DNA from: Aestuariivirga litoralis
GTDB lineage: Bacteria; Pseudomonadota; Alphaproteobacteria; Rhizobiales; Aestuariivirgaceae
DNA: 64,000 nucleotides
NCBI RefSeq assembly: GCF_003234965.1
Contig: NZ_QKVK01000002.1
Coordinates: 62,001-126,000, forward strand
Direction: 5' to 3'
The position numbers and the translations under genes were made by a program. Numbering within the stretch: the first letter of the stretch is position 1; every line of letters begins with the position of its first letter. This document shows, piece by piece, positions 1 to 8,532 of this stretch. The notes beneath the pieces are model-generated. The model worked only from the letters and a program-made list of their open reading frames with translations. It was not told the origin of the DNA and ran no database searches.

Positions 1-798
1 GGCAACCACGGTGATGACGATCAGCACGGTTGAGGCCGCGTTGATCTCGGGCGAGACGCCGCGGCGCACGAGAGAATAGACCTTGACCGGGAAGGTGACG
101 GTCTCCGGACCCGAGGTGAAGAAGGTGATGACGAAATCATCGAGCGACAGTGTGAAGGCAAGCAGCGCCCCTGCGATGAGGCCGGGCTTCATGTAGGGCA
201 CGATGATCGACCAGAAGGTCTGCCATTCGCTGGCGCCCAGATCCTTCGAAGCCTCCTCGAGCTGGCGGTTGAAGCCGACGAGGCGCGAGCGCACGACGAC
301 GGCCACGAAGGGGAAGCAGAAGGTGACATGGGCAAAGATGATGTTGCCGAGGTTCAGGGGCCACGGCATGTTGACCGAGAATTCCATCATCCCCGAGTTC
401 ACGAAGAACAGCAGAAGCGCCACACCCATGCAGATTTCAGGGATCACGATGGGCAGCGCCATGAATCCCTCATAGGCGCCCTTGAAGGGGAAGCGGAACC
501 GCCACATGAGCAATGCGGTGAGCGCTCCCAGCACGGTGGCGAAGACCGTGGCGATGAGCGCGATCACCAGCGAATTGGTGAGCGCCTCGATCAGCGAGGC
601 GTTGTTCCAGGCCTTGGCATAGTTGTCGAGCGTGAAGCCCCGCCAGACGACGCCGCGCTTGTCGGTGTTGAAGGAGAAGGCGACGAGCGTGATGATGGGC
701 GCATAGAGCACGAAGAAGATGGTGGCGAAGAGCACCTTGAGCCAGGTGCGGCTGCCATAGTCGAGGGGGCCCTGCCCCGGTTTCAGCTGGGCGGCCAT
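1..798 (-). CDS. potI: Polyamine-type ABC transporter permease, PotI-like (3' end outside window)
   Basis: Inner-membrane permease of a spermidine/putrescine-class ABC importer. The visible 266 codons start at the ATG at 798 and run off the left edge without a stop. Hydrophobic segments alternate with a cytoplasmic coupling loop of the EAA type (EEASKDLGASEWQTF), which in this family docks onto the ATPase. The start codon overlaps the stop of the upstream PotH-like gene by one base (TGATG), so the two are translationally coupled and should form a heterodimer. Assignment to the polyamine subfamily comes from the loop, the operon order and the PotF-like binding protein upstream. The exact substrate cannot be read from the sequence. 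Confidence 0.9.
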   Translation of the reverse strand, partial: MAAQLKPGQGPLDYGSRTWLKVLFATIFFVLYAPIITLVAFSFNTDKRGVVWRGFTLDNYAKAWNNASLIEALTNSLVIALIATVFATVLGALTALLMWRFRFPFKGAYEGFMALPIVIPEICMGVALLLFFVNSGMMEFSVNMPWPLNLGNIIFAHVTFCFPFVAVVVRSRLVGFNRQLEEASKDLGASEWQTFWSIIVPYMKPGLIAGALLAFTLSLDDFVITFFTSGPETVTFPVKVYSLVRRGVSPEINAASTVLIVITVVA

Positions 799-1670
799 CA
801 GACATCCACTCCCTTGCTGCGCAGTGTGAGGAGATAGCGGAGCGCCAGCGCACCGAAGGTCGCATACATCAGCAGGAAGGAGAGCGCGGAGCCGAAGGGC
901 CAGTCATTCGCCGCCTTGAACTGGCGCTCGATGACGTTGCCGATCATCAGCGCATTGGCGCCGCCGAGCAGGTCGGGCGTGAGGAAGGAACCGAGGCAGG
1001 GAATGAAGACGAGGATGATGCCGGAGATGATGCCCGGCATGGTGAGCGGCACGGTGACACGCATGAAGGTCTGGAATTGCGAGCCGCCGAGATCGAGGCT
1101 GGCTTCGAGGTAGGATTTGTCCAGCCTTTCGATGGTGGCATAGAGCGGCAGCACCATGAAGGGCATGTAGACATAGACCAGGCCGAAGATGACGGCAAAG
1201 TTGTTGTAGAGCATCTCATAGGGCCCGAGGCCCACGACGCCGAGGATCTTGTTGACATAACCCTGGGTGCGGAACACCGCGATCAGTGCATAGGTGCGGA
1301 TGAGCAGGTTGATCCAGAAGGGCAGCACCACGAGCAGCAGGAGCAGCGGCTTCCACTTGTCCTTGGCGAAGCAGATGCCGAAGGCGATGGGATAGGCGGT
1401 GAGCAGGCAGAGCGCGGTGGCAAGCGCCGAGATCCAGACCGACTTCCACATGATGCCGAGATAAAGCGGATCGAAGGCGCGGATGTAGTTGGTGATGCCG
1501 GTCAGGTAGGCATAGTCGGTGATCGACACCTGGCCATCGACGACAGCCTTGTCGCTGAACGACATGACGAAAAGGAAGCCGAGCGGGATGATGAAGAAGG
1601 CCAGAAGCCACAGCGAGGGCGGTATGCCAAGGGTCCAGAAGACCCGCGGATTCTGTTTCCAGTTCTCCAA
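798..1670 (-). CDS. potH: Polyamine-type ABC transporter permease, PotH-like
   Basis: A 290-residue integral membrane permease, first of the two in this importer. It has a short cytoplasmic N-terminus, a first membrane helix around residues 15-38, about six predicted helices in total and an EAA-type loop (EASLDLGGSQFQTF) in the last third. Length and layout match PotH/PotB proteins. It follows the kinase/phospho-lyase fusion by 71 bp and overlaps potI by one base. With the PotF-like protein and PotI it makes up the importer; the ATPase is not in the window and probably lies beyond the left edge. Confidence 0.92.
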   Translation of the reverse strand: MENWKQNPRVFWTLGIPPSLWLLAFFIIPLGFLFVMSFSDKAVVDGQVSITDYAYLTGITNYIRAFDPLYLGIMWKSVWISALATALCLLTAYPIAFGICFAKDKWKPLLLLLVVLPFWINLLIRTYALIAVFRTQGYVNKILGVVGLGPYEMLYNNFAVIFGLVYVYMPFMVLPLYATIERLDKSYLEASLDLGGSQFQTFMRVTVPLTMPGIISGIILVFIPCLGSFLTPDLLGGANALMIGNVIERQFKAANDWPFGSALSFLLMYATFGALALRYLLTLRSKGVDV

Positions 1671-1741
1671 GATGCGTTCACTCCCCCTTCAATCGTTTTT
1701 CTTTGAAGCTAGCCCAGCACGGCACGTGACGGCAACCCCGG

Positions 1742-4060
1742 CTATAGCCGGGCGAGCGCCCTGTCCACCGCCGCAACCGCAAAATCGGCATTGGCGCGGC
1801 TGAACACGATGGGTGGCCGGATCTTCAGCACATTGCCCAGTTTCCCCTCGCCACCGATCAATGCGCCCTCGTCGCGGATCAGGTTCAGGAGGCGCGCCAT
1901 CACGTCACCCGCGGGTGCCTTTGACCTACGGTCATGCACCAGTTCGACGCCCGTGGCGAGGCCCACGCCGCGCACGTCGCCGATCAGCGCGTGCTTCTGC
2001 ATGAGACCGGCAAGGCCCTGACGGAAATAGGCCCCCACGTCACGCGCATTCTCGAGCAACCTCTCGTCCCGGATCACGTCCAGCACCGCCATCCCTGCCG
2101 CACCGGCCACGTTGTTGCCGCCGAAGGTGGAGAAGAACGGCCCGAATTGAAGGAAATGTGACAGGATCTCGGGCCTGGTGATGACCACGCCCAGCGGATA
2201 GCCATTGCCCGCCGGCTTGCCAATGGTGATGAAGTCCGGCGTGACGCCATGGTGGCGGTGGCCCCAGAAGGACGGCCCCATGCGGCCGAAGCCCGACTGC
2301 ACCTCGTCCGCGATGAACAGGCCGCCCGCCTTGTGGACACGGTCCACCACAGCCTGGAGGTAACCTGCCGGCGCATCGAGAATGCCGTTGGTCATGAAGG
2401 CCGAGTCGACCATCAGCGCGGCAACGCCGAGGCCCTTCTCCTGCAGGTCGGCGATCAGCGGCTCCGCCAGCGCGGCATAGCGCGCACCCACATCCCCTTC
2501 CCGCTCGCCATAGGGGCCGCGATAGACGTCGGGGGCGGGCAGCTGGCGGATATGCGCTGCATTCCAGTGGTCCGGCGCATTGGACGGCGAGAAGGCGTCG
2601 ATGGATTCACTCACGCCGTGATAGGCGAAGTCCATGCACAGCCCGCCCGTGTGGCCGGTGAAGGCCTTGGCCATGCGCCAGGCGAGGTCATTCGCCTCGC
2701 TGCCCGAGTTGACGAAGGTCACAGAGGTGAGGCCCTCGCCCGCGAGTTCCGTCAGCCGCTCGGCATATTCCAGCGCCTGGTCGGTGATGTAGCGGGTGTT
2801 GGTGTTGAGCGTGCGGGCCTGCCGCGCGATGGCCTCGGCCACGTAAGGGTGCGCATGGCCGACATGCGGCACGTTGTTGTAGCAGTCGAGATAGCGCCGG
2901 CCGTCGGACGCCGTGAGCCAGACGCCCTCGCCCTTCACCATGTGCAGCGGCGGATCGTAGAAGACATAGAGCTTCTCGCCCATCACCTTGCGGCGGCGCG
3001 CGATCGCCTCCGCCGCCGTCTTCGGGTGCTGCGGCGGAACTGTGGGGAAGGCCGCGGCGCGCCGCACCAGGCCCCTGAGCCTGTCGCGGCCGAGAGCCCG
3101 CATGGCCCGGATCATCGGCATGCTGCGGCTGTTGAAGGCCTGGAAATAGCCCTGCGATGCGATGCCGTTCGAGGCCTTCAGCGCATCGATGAGCGGCGTC
3201 ATCAACAGGCGAACCTCGATGAGATCGACCAGCGCGTCGGCCTCCGCTTCCTCCAGCGGCGTCACGCTGCAATAGCCGCGCACCAGCTGGAACAGCGTCT
3301 CTTCACTGTCCTGTCCGGGCGAAAGGAAATCACCTGCCGCATTGGCGAGGTCGAGGATCAGCGGTCCATGCACCATGTCGCCGAAGTCGATGATGCCGGA
3401 GACGCGGCCCCGGTCATCGACCAGCGCATTGTGCGGGTGCACGTCGCCATGGATGATCTGGCTGCGCATGCGCCGCATCGCCGGCATGGTCACGGTCTCA
3501 TGGCGGGCGAGAATGTCCTGCGCAAGCGCGCGGTCTTCTGCCGGAAGATTGTCGACCTCGCCTGCGAGCCGCAGCACATGGCGCGTGTCCCACACGAGGT
3601 CGCGCCCGGCGGGTGCGCCATGAACGAAGCCGCGCAGCGCCAGACCGAGGCGAGCCAGCAACTGGCCGAGATCGAACAGGCTGTCGCGGGACAGCGTCTC
3701 GCCGCCCAGCACCTGGCCATCGAGCCACGACAGGACCATGACCGGGTAGTCGACGCCATCGTGAACGAGCCTGCCCAGCAGTTCGCCGTCGCGGGTGCGA
3801 ACGAGGCGCGGCACTGGCAGCGACGGATCTGCCGCGGCAATATGCTCGAGCGCCAGTGCCTGGCACCGCAGCACGGCGTCACCCTCTGCCGGGTGGCAGA
3901 CCTTGAAAACGGCGCTGCGGCCGTCTGCCGGGCTCAAGCGGTAATTCTGGTCACGCTCGCCTTCCAGCGCCGACCATGTGCCGGCCAGGCCATAGGCTTG
4001 CAGCGCGAAGGCCTGAAGCACGTCGAGCGGCAGGGCGGGCGGTCTCAGGGTTTCGAGCAT
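1742..4060 (-). CDS. Fused APH-type small-molecule kinase + class III aminotransferase-fold phospho-lyase
   Basis: A two-domain protein of 772 residues. Residues about 1-335 form an aminoglycoside-phosphotransferase/choline-kinase fold with the catalytic HGDVHPHN (204-211) and the metal-binding DFGD (225-228). Residues about 355-772 are a class III PLP domain with SGSEAND (452-458), DEVQSGFGR (585-593) and the probable PLP lysine K615 in GKPAGNG. The PLP half carries CYNNVPHVGHAHP (393-405) and a VYRGPYGE segment, closely resembling animal ethanolamine-phosphate and phosphohydroxylysine phospho-lyases rather than ordinary transaminases. Inferred role: phosphorylate a hydroxy-amine, then eliminate phosphate and ammonia to give an aldehyde. 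I chose the ATG at 4060, preceded by GGAG at a good distance, over a TTG 18 bases upstream. It lies between the binding protein and permease genes. Confidence 0.88.
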   Translation of the reverse strand: MLETLRPPALPLDVLQAFALQAYGLAGTWSALEGERDQNYRLSPADGRSAVFKVCHPAEGDAVLRCQALALEHIAAADPSLPVPRLVRTRDGELLGRLVHDGVDYPVMVLSWLDGQVLGGETLSRDSLFDLGQLLARLGLALRGFVHGAPAGRDLVWDTRHVLRLAGEVDNLPAEDRALAQDILARHETVTMPAMRRMRSQIIHGDVHPHNALVDDRGRVSGIIDFGDMVHGPLILDLANAAGDFLSPGQDSEETLFQLVRGYCSVTPLEEAEADALVDLIEVRLLMTPLIDALKASNGIASQGYFQAFNSRSMPMIRAMRALGRDRLRGLVRRAAAFPTVPPQHPKTAAEAIARRRKVMGEKLYVFYDPPLHMVKGEGVWLTASDGRRYLDCYNNVPHVGHAHPYVAEAIARQARTLNTNTRYITDQALEYAERLTELAGEGLTSVTFVNSGSEANDLAWRMAKAFTGHTGGLCMDFAYHGVSESIDAFSPSNAPDHWNAAHIRQLPAPDVYRGPYGEREGDVGARYAALAEPLIADLQEKGLGVAALMVDSAFMTNGILDAPAGYLQAVVDRVHKAGGLFIADEVQSGFGRMGPSFWGHRHHGVTPDFITIGKPAGNGYPLGVVITRPEILSHFLQFGPFFSTFGGNNVAGAAGMAVLDVIRDERLLENARDVGAYFRQGLAGLMQKHALIGDVRGVGLATGVELVHDRRSKAPAGDVMARLLNLIRDEGALIGGEGKLGNVLKIRPPIVFSRANADFAVAAVDRALARL

Positions 4061-4079
4061 GATGCTCCGGATGTTCAAA

Positions 4080-4110
4080 TGAAAAGGGGCGGCCGTTGCG
4101 CGGCCGCCCC
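4080..4110 (-). terminator. Intrinsic terminator after the PotF-like gene
   Basis: A perfect 10-bp GC-rich stem (4086-4095 with 4101-4110) and a 5-base loop, followed on the minus strand by TTTTC. It sits 12 bases past the stop of the binding-protein gene and just ahead of the fusion gene. Such hairpins often let the binding protein be made in excess over the downstream permeases by partial termination. Confidence 0.85.
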
Positions 4111-4122
4111 GGATCCAGCCCC

Positions 4123-5202
4123 TTACGAGGCGCGGATGCGCGTCCAGATCTGGTCGCGCTGCTTGATGGCTTCCTCACCGAGGTAGAGGTTCGGCTCGCA
4201 CTTGACGAGAACCTCCGGCGAGGGGAAGATCACCGGATTGTTCTTGTAATCATCCGGCATCAGTTCCTTCGCCGCCTTGTTGGTGGTGGCATACTGGATC
4301 GTCTCGGCGATGCCCGCACCTTCCTTGGCGTCGAGGATGAAGTTGAGGAAGGCCATGGCATTCTCGGGGTGCGGCGCACCCTTCGGCACGGCCATCGTGT
4401 CCTGCCACACCAGCGAACCTTCCTTCGGCACCACGTAGTCGATGTCATCGTCCTCGGTCATCACCTGCTTGATGTCGCCGTTCCACTCCTCGCAGAGCTT
4501 CACTTCGCCGGCGGCGAGCAGGTCCTGGCCGTTGTCGGGCGCGAAGACCTTGATGTTCTTCTTCTGCGCGATCAGCAGGTCCTCGACCTTCTTGAGCTCG
4601 TCCGCATTGGTCGAGTTCCAGGAGAAGCCGAGATACTTGAGGCCGGCACCCAGCACCGTCTGCTGGTCGCCGAGCAGCGAGATGGCACCCGCATATTCGT
4701 CCGAATCAAGCAGCACCTTCCAGCTGTCGGGCGTGGCACTGACGGCCGACTTGCGGAAGCCGATGCCGACCGTGCCCCACATGTAGGGGATCGAGTACTT
4801 GCGGCCCGGATCGAACTGCGCGTCCTGGAACAGCGTGTCGATGTTGGTCATGTTGGGGATCTTGGCGTGATCGAGCGGGATCAGCATGTCCGCCTTGATC
4901 ATGCGCTCGAGGTAGTCATTGGTCGGCACGATCACGTCATAGCCGGGGTTGCCGCCCTTGAGCTTGGCGAAGAGCTCGTCATTGTCGGCATAGAGGTCCA
5001 TCTTCACCTCGATGCCGGTGGCATCGGTGAACTCGGCCAGCGTATTCTCGCCGATGTAGGTATCCCAGTTATAGAAGTTCAGCTTCTTTTCTTCCTCGGC
5101 CATGGAGAACCGGGGCAGGAAGGTCAGTCCGGCGAACAGCGCGCCCGTTCCCTGGAGAAGCGCGCGGCGGTTGGGACGGAAACGCGGACGAAAAGTCGAC
5201 AT
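4123..5202 (-). CDS. potF: Periplasmic polyamine-binding protein, PotF/SpuD-like
   Basis: Extracellular solute-binding protein of 359 residues that would deliver a polyamine or related amine to the PotH/PotI permeases. The N-terminus has a twin-arginine-like stretch (NRRALLQG, residues 11-18), then a hydrophobic core ending near an SMA-type cleavage site, so export by Tat or Sec is expected. The mature part begins KKLNFYNWDTYIGENTL, the hallmark opening of PotD/PotF proteins. The ATG at 5202 is preferred over one 66 bases upstream because it gives a normal signal peptide and has purine-rich GGA/GAGAGA sequence ahead. The gene is followed by a strong terminator. Confidence 0.93.
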   Translation of the reverse strand: MSTFRPRFRPNRRALLQGTGALFAGLTFLPRFSMAEEEKKLNFYNWDTYIGENTLAEFTDATGIEVKMDLYADNDELFAKLKGGNPGYDVIVPTNDYLERMIKADMLIPLDHAKIPNMTNIDTLFQDAQFDPGRKYSIPYMWGTVGIGFRKSAVSATPDSWKVLLDSDEYAGAISLLGDQQTVLGAGLKYLGFSWNSTNADELKKVEDLLIAQKKNIKVFAPDNGQDLLAAGEVKLCEEWNGDIKQVMTEDDDIDYVVPKEGSLVWQDTMAVPKGAPHPENAMAFLNFILDAKEGAGIAETIQYATTNKAAKELMPDDYKNNPVIFPSPEVLVKCEPNLYLGEEAIKQRDQIWTRIRAS

Positions 5203-5335
5203 TCTCTCAAATCCTTTCAGTTTCTGCACCGAAGAGTTTTCAGCCGCTGGCGCATGCGACGGCCTCATTCTGGAGAGGGAGTTTAGGCGTCCATCCCCCT
5301 CCCGCCAAACGAAATCTGCTTAAGCTTTTGTAATA

Positions 5336-6721
5336 TCATGCGAGTTCTGACTTGACCTGATCATAGGTCGCATCCAGGGCCACACGCGCAAGTCGTACCA
5401 GCTCGTCGATCTCCTTGCGGGTGATGACGAGCGGCGGGGCCAGAACCATGGTGTCCCAGCAGGCGCGCATGATCAGGCCATTCTTGAAGCAGTTGTCGCG
5501 GCACATGGTGCCCACCCGGCCGGGGCTGGCGAAGCGGCCGCGCCTCGCCTTGTCATTGGAAAGCTCGATGGCGCCGATGAGGCCGACGGAGCGGGTTTCG
5601 CCGACGATCGGGTGGTCACGCAGCGAGGCCAGCGCCTCGGCGAAATAGGGCCCGATCTCGCGGGTGTGGCCCACGAGGTTCTCGCGCTCGATGATCTCGA
5701 TGTTCTTCAGCGCCACGGCGGCGGCGACAGGGTGGCCGGCATAGGTCATGCCGTGGTAGAATTCGCCGCCCAGTTCGAAGAAGTCCTTGATCAGGTGATC
5801 GGCAAAGGCCACGGCACCGATCGGCAGGTAGCCGGACGACAGGCCCTTGGCCATCGGCACGATGTCGGGCTCGAAGCCCATGGTTTCGAAGCCCCACCAG
5901 TTGCCGGTGCGGCCGAAGCCGCAGATGACCTCGTCCGAGATGATCAGGATGCCGTACTTGCGGCAGATCTTCTGGACTTCCGGCCAGTAGGTGGATGGCG
6001 GGATGAGCACGCCGCCGGCACCCTGGATCGGCTCGCCGATGAAGGCGGCGACATTGTCGGGCCCGACTTCGAGGATCTTCTTTTCCAGCTCCGCCGCGGC
6101 TTCGAGGCCGAATTCCTCCGGCGTCTTGTCGCCGCCCAGATCGAACCAGTGCGGCTGCTTGATGTGGTGGAAGCCCGGGAATTCCGTGCCCACCTGCTCA
6201 TGCATGCCCTGGAAGCCGCCGAGGTTCGCAGCCACCATGGTCGAGCCGTGATAGCCCCGCGTACGGGCGATGAAGTGCTGGCGGTAAGGCTTGCCCTTCA
6301 GCTTCCAGTAATGACGCACGAAGCGCACGATGGTGTCGTTCGATTCCGAACCCGAGTTGGTGAAGAAGATGTGCTTGAAGCGCTCCGGCATCACCGAGGA
6401 GATCTTGGCGGCAAGCTCGGTCGTCGGCACCGTCGTCGTCTTGAAGAAGGTGTTGTAATAGGGGAGGTCGAGCATCTGCTTGTAGGCAGCCTCGGCCAGT
6501 TCCTTGCGGCCATAGCCGACATTCACGCACCACAGGCCCGACATGCCGTCCAGGAGCTTGTGGCCGTTGCCGTCCCAGATCCAGATGCCGTCGGCCTGGG
6601 TCATGACCCGCGGGCCGCCCTCGGCGTGGAAGGACTTGTGGTCGGTGAAGGGGTGGAAATGATGCGCGATGTCGTTCTTCACGACTTCGGCGATGTCGAT
6701 GTTCTTGTTGAGGACGTTCAT
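5336..6721 (-). CDS. Class III aminotransferase, SpuC-like (putrescine/amine:pyruvate)
   Basis: PLP-dependent omega-amine transaminase, 461 residues. It carries GLWCVNVGYGR near residue 65, SGSESND, the DEVICGFGR motif (Asp about 263) and the PLP lysine in MAKGLSSGYLPIG (about K292). These blocks match putrescine:pyruvate aminotransferase SpuC of Pseudomonas almost word for word; beta-alanine:pyruvate transaminases are the nearest alternative. The ATG at 6721 is chosen because TTTGGAGAG precedes it at the right spacing; a TTG 12 bases upstream also keeps the frame. It is the first gene of the minus-strand amine operon, with the PotF-like gene 133 bp downstream. Likely role: converting an imported diamine to an aminoaldehyde. 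Confidence 0.88.
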   Translation of the reverse strand: MNVLNKNIDIAEVVKNDIAHHFHPFTDHKSFHAEGGPRVMTQADGIWIWDGNGHKLLDGMSGLWCVNVGYGRKELAEAAYKQMLDLPYYNTFFKTTTVPTTELAAKISSVMPERFKHIFFTNSGSESNDTIVRFVRHYWKLKGKPYRQHFIARTRGYHGSTMVAANLGGFQGMHEQVGTEFPGFHHIKQPHWFDLGGDKTPEEFGLEAAAELEKKILEVGPDNVAAFIGEPIQGAGGVLIPPSTYWPEVQKICRKYGILIISDEVICGFGRTGNWWGFETMGFEPDIVPMAKGLSSGYLPIGAVAFADHLIKDFFELGGEFYHGMTYAGHPVAAAVALKNIEIIERENLVGHTREIGPYFAEALASLRDHPIVGETRSVGLIGAIELSNDKARRGRFASPGRVGTMCRDNCFKNGLIMRACWDTMVLAPPLVITRKEIDELVRLARVALDATYDQVKSELA

Positions 6722-7116
6722 GGCACTCTCCAAACTGAATACGGATAATCGCCCGCGCCGGCTCCGGCGGGGCCACGGGATCAGAAAGAAAGCGGATTGC
6801 TTACGGCTTGAATCCGATGCGCGCGCAGTGAAGCATCACTTCATCATACGCGGTCTTTGACCAGATGGGCAAAATCACCCCGGATATGGTCGCGTGAAAA
6901 CACATGCGCCGCTTATGACATTTCCAGACCGCTTTCGCAAGGAACACGCAGTCCGCATTTGTCCGATGAATCGCCCACGGCTTGCCATTTGCCGACATCC
7001 GCTCGCCCAAGCAGCAGGCAAACGATGACATTTCAGGCAGCGCCTGTGTGCGGAGCATGTTTTTCTTGCGCCACTGCTTTTCCTGTCAGCATACTGCGCT
7101 GCAACACAGGCGGCGC
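6722..7116. promoter_or_regulatory. Divergent intergenic region between the amine operon and the Anbu operon
   Basis: These 395 bp hold no credible gene and are less GC-rich than their surroundings. They must contain the promoters of both flanking operons. For the plus-strand operon, a TTGCGC box near 7068 with CATACT 18 bases on is a possible sigma-70 pair; I would not defend it strongly. Short TTTGCC/GGCAAA half-sites occur near 6988-7022. No riboswitch pattern was recognised. Confidence 0.45.
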
Positions 7117-8532
7117 ATGGCAACGATCTTCAACGAAATGGACGGCAGCGGCAGCACCCCGCGTGCGCCCTATGCGCAGGTCGCGGAGTGGCTGAAGACC
7201 CTGTCGCGTGCCGACGTGGACCGGGCGCTGAAGGAAGCAGAGGCAATCTTCCGCCGCCAGGGCATCACCTTCGCCGTCTATGGCGACGACGAGGCCGCTG
7301 AGCGGCTGATCCCCTTCGACATCATCCCGCGCATCTTCGCCGCCGCCGAGTGGCGCAAGCTCTCCGCCGGCATCGAGCAGCGGGTCCGCGCGCTCAATGC
7401 CTTCATCCACGATCTCTACCACCGCCAGGAAATCCTCCGCGCCGGGCGCATCCCGCATGAATACATCATCCAGAACGAGGCCTTCGTGCCGGAGATGGTG
7501 GGGGTGATGCCGGCGCGCGGCGTCTATGCCCATATCATCGGCATCGACATCGTGCGCGTGGCGGCCAACGAGTTCTACGTTCTTGAAGACAATTGCCGCA
7601 CGCCATCGGGGGTGAGCTACATGCTCGAGGACCGGGAGGCGATGATGTATCTCTTCCCCGAGCTCTTCGCGCAACACCGCGTGGCACCAGTCGAGAACTA
7701 CCCCGCCATGCTGCGCCAGACGTTGGAGAGTGTCGCACCCGCCGGCTGCGACAACGACCCGACGGTGGTGCTGCTCACACCGGGCATCCACAACTCGGCT
7801 TTCTTCGAGCACGCCTTCCTTGCGGACGAGATGGGTGTCGAACTCTGTGAGGGCGGCGATCTCTTCGTCGACGGCGGCTATCTCTACATGCGCACCACGC
7901 AGGCGCCGAAGCGGGTCGACGTCGTCTACCGCCGCATCGACGATGCCTATCTCGACCCCCTCACCTTCCGGCCGGACTCAGCGCTCGGCGTTCCCGGCAT
8001 CTTCGACGTCTATCGCGCCGGGCGCGTGACGCTGGTCAATGCGCCGGGCACCGGCATCGCCGACGACAAGTCGATCTACACCTATATCCCCGAAGTGATC
8101 GAGTTCTACACCGGCGAGAAGCCACTGCTGAAGAACGTGCCTACCTGGCGCTGCAGCGACCCGAAGCAGCTCGCCTACGTGCTCGACCACCTGCCGGAAC
8201 TGGTGGTGAAGGAGGTGCACGGCTCCGGCGGCTACGGCATGCTGGTGGGGCCTACCTCGACGAAGAAGGAAATAGAGGCCTTCCGCGCGAGGCTGAAGGC
8301 GCGGCCGAAGAACTACATCGCCCAGCCGACGCTGGCACTCTCGGCTGTTCCGACCTTCACCAAGTCCGGCGTGGCGCCGCGGCATGTGGACCTGAGGCCC
8401 TTCGTGCTGTCGGGCGACAAGGTGCGCATCACGCCGGGCGGCCTCACCCGCGTGGCGCTGAAGAAAGGCTCGCTGGTGGTCAATTCCAGCCAGGGCGGCG
8501 GCACCAAAGATACGTGGGTGCTGGAGGACTGA
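7117..8532 (+). CDS. Circularly permuted ATP-grasp protein (DUF404/DUF407)
   Basis: A 471-residue member of the circularly permuted ATP-grasp family, predicted from family analyses to be an amidoligase that makes peptide bonds using ATP; its substrate is unknown. Recognisable parts are the N-terminal AYGDD-type segment, the central LEDNCRTPSGVSYMLEDR block, and the C-terminal VVKEVHGSGGYGMLVGP glycine loop. The chosen ATG at 7117 has AGGCGG seven bases ahead; the frame stays open upstream but lacks a comparable site. It opens a four-gene run ending in the Anbu peptidase, and its stop shares one base with the start of the next gene (TGATG). Confidence 0.92.
   Translation: MATIFNEMDGSGSTPRAPYAQVAEWLKTLSRADVDRALKEAEAIFRRQGITFAVYGDDEAAERLIPFDIIPRIFAAAEWRKLSAGIEQRVRALNAFIHDLYHRQEILRAGRIPHEYIIQNEAFVPEMVGVMPARGVYAHIIGIDIVRVAANEFYVLEDNCRTPSGVSYMLEDREAMMYLFPELFAQHRVAPVENYPAMLRQTLESVAPAGCDNDPTVVLLTPGIHNSAFFEHAFLADEMGVELCEGGDLFVDGGYLYMRTTQAPKRVDVVYRRIDDAYLDPLTFRPDSALGVPGIFDVYRAGRVTLVNAPGTGIADDKSIYTYIPEVIEFYTGEKPLLKNVPTWRCSDPKQLAYVLDHLPELVVKEVHGSGGYGMLVGPTSTKKEIEAFRARLKARPKNYIAQPTLALSAVPTFTKSGVAPRHVDLRPFVLSGDKVRITPGGLTRVALKKGSLVVNSSQGGGTKDTWVLED

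Noticed and set aside
2249-4186. Long open frame (over 600 codons) on the plus strand opposite the kinase/phospho-lyase gene
   Set aside because: It is a shadow of a GC-rich gene: His/Arg/Gln-rich, no recognisable domain, and the minus-strand product has intact motifs throughout.
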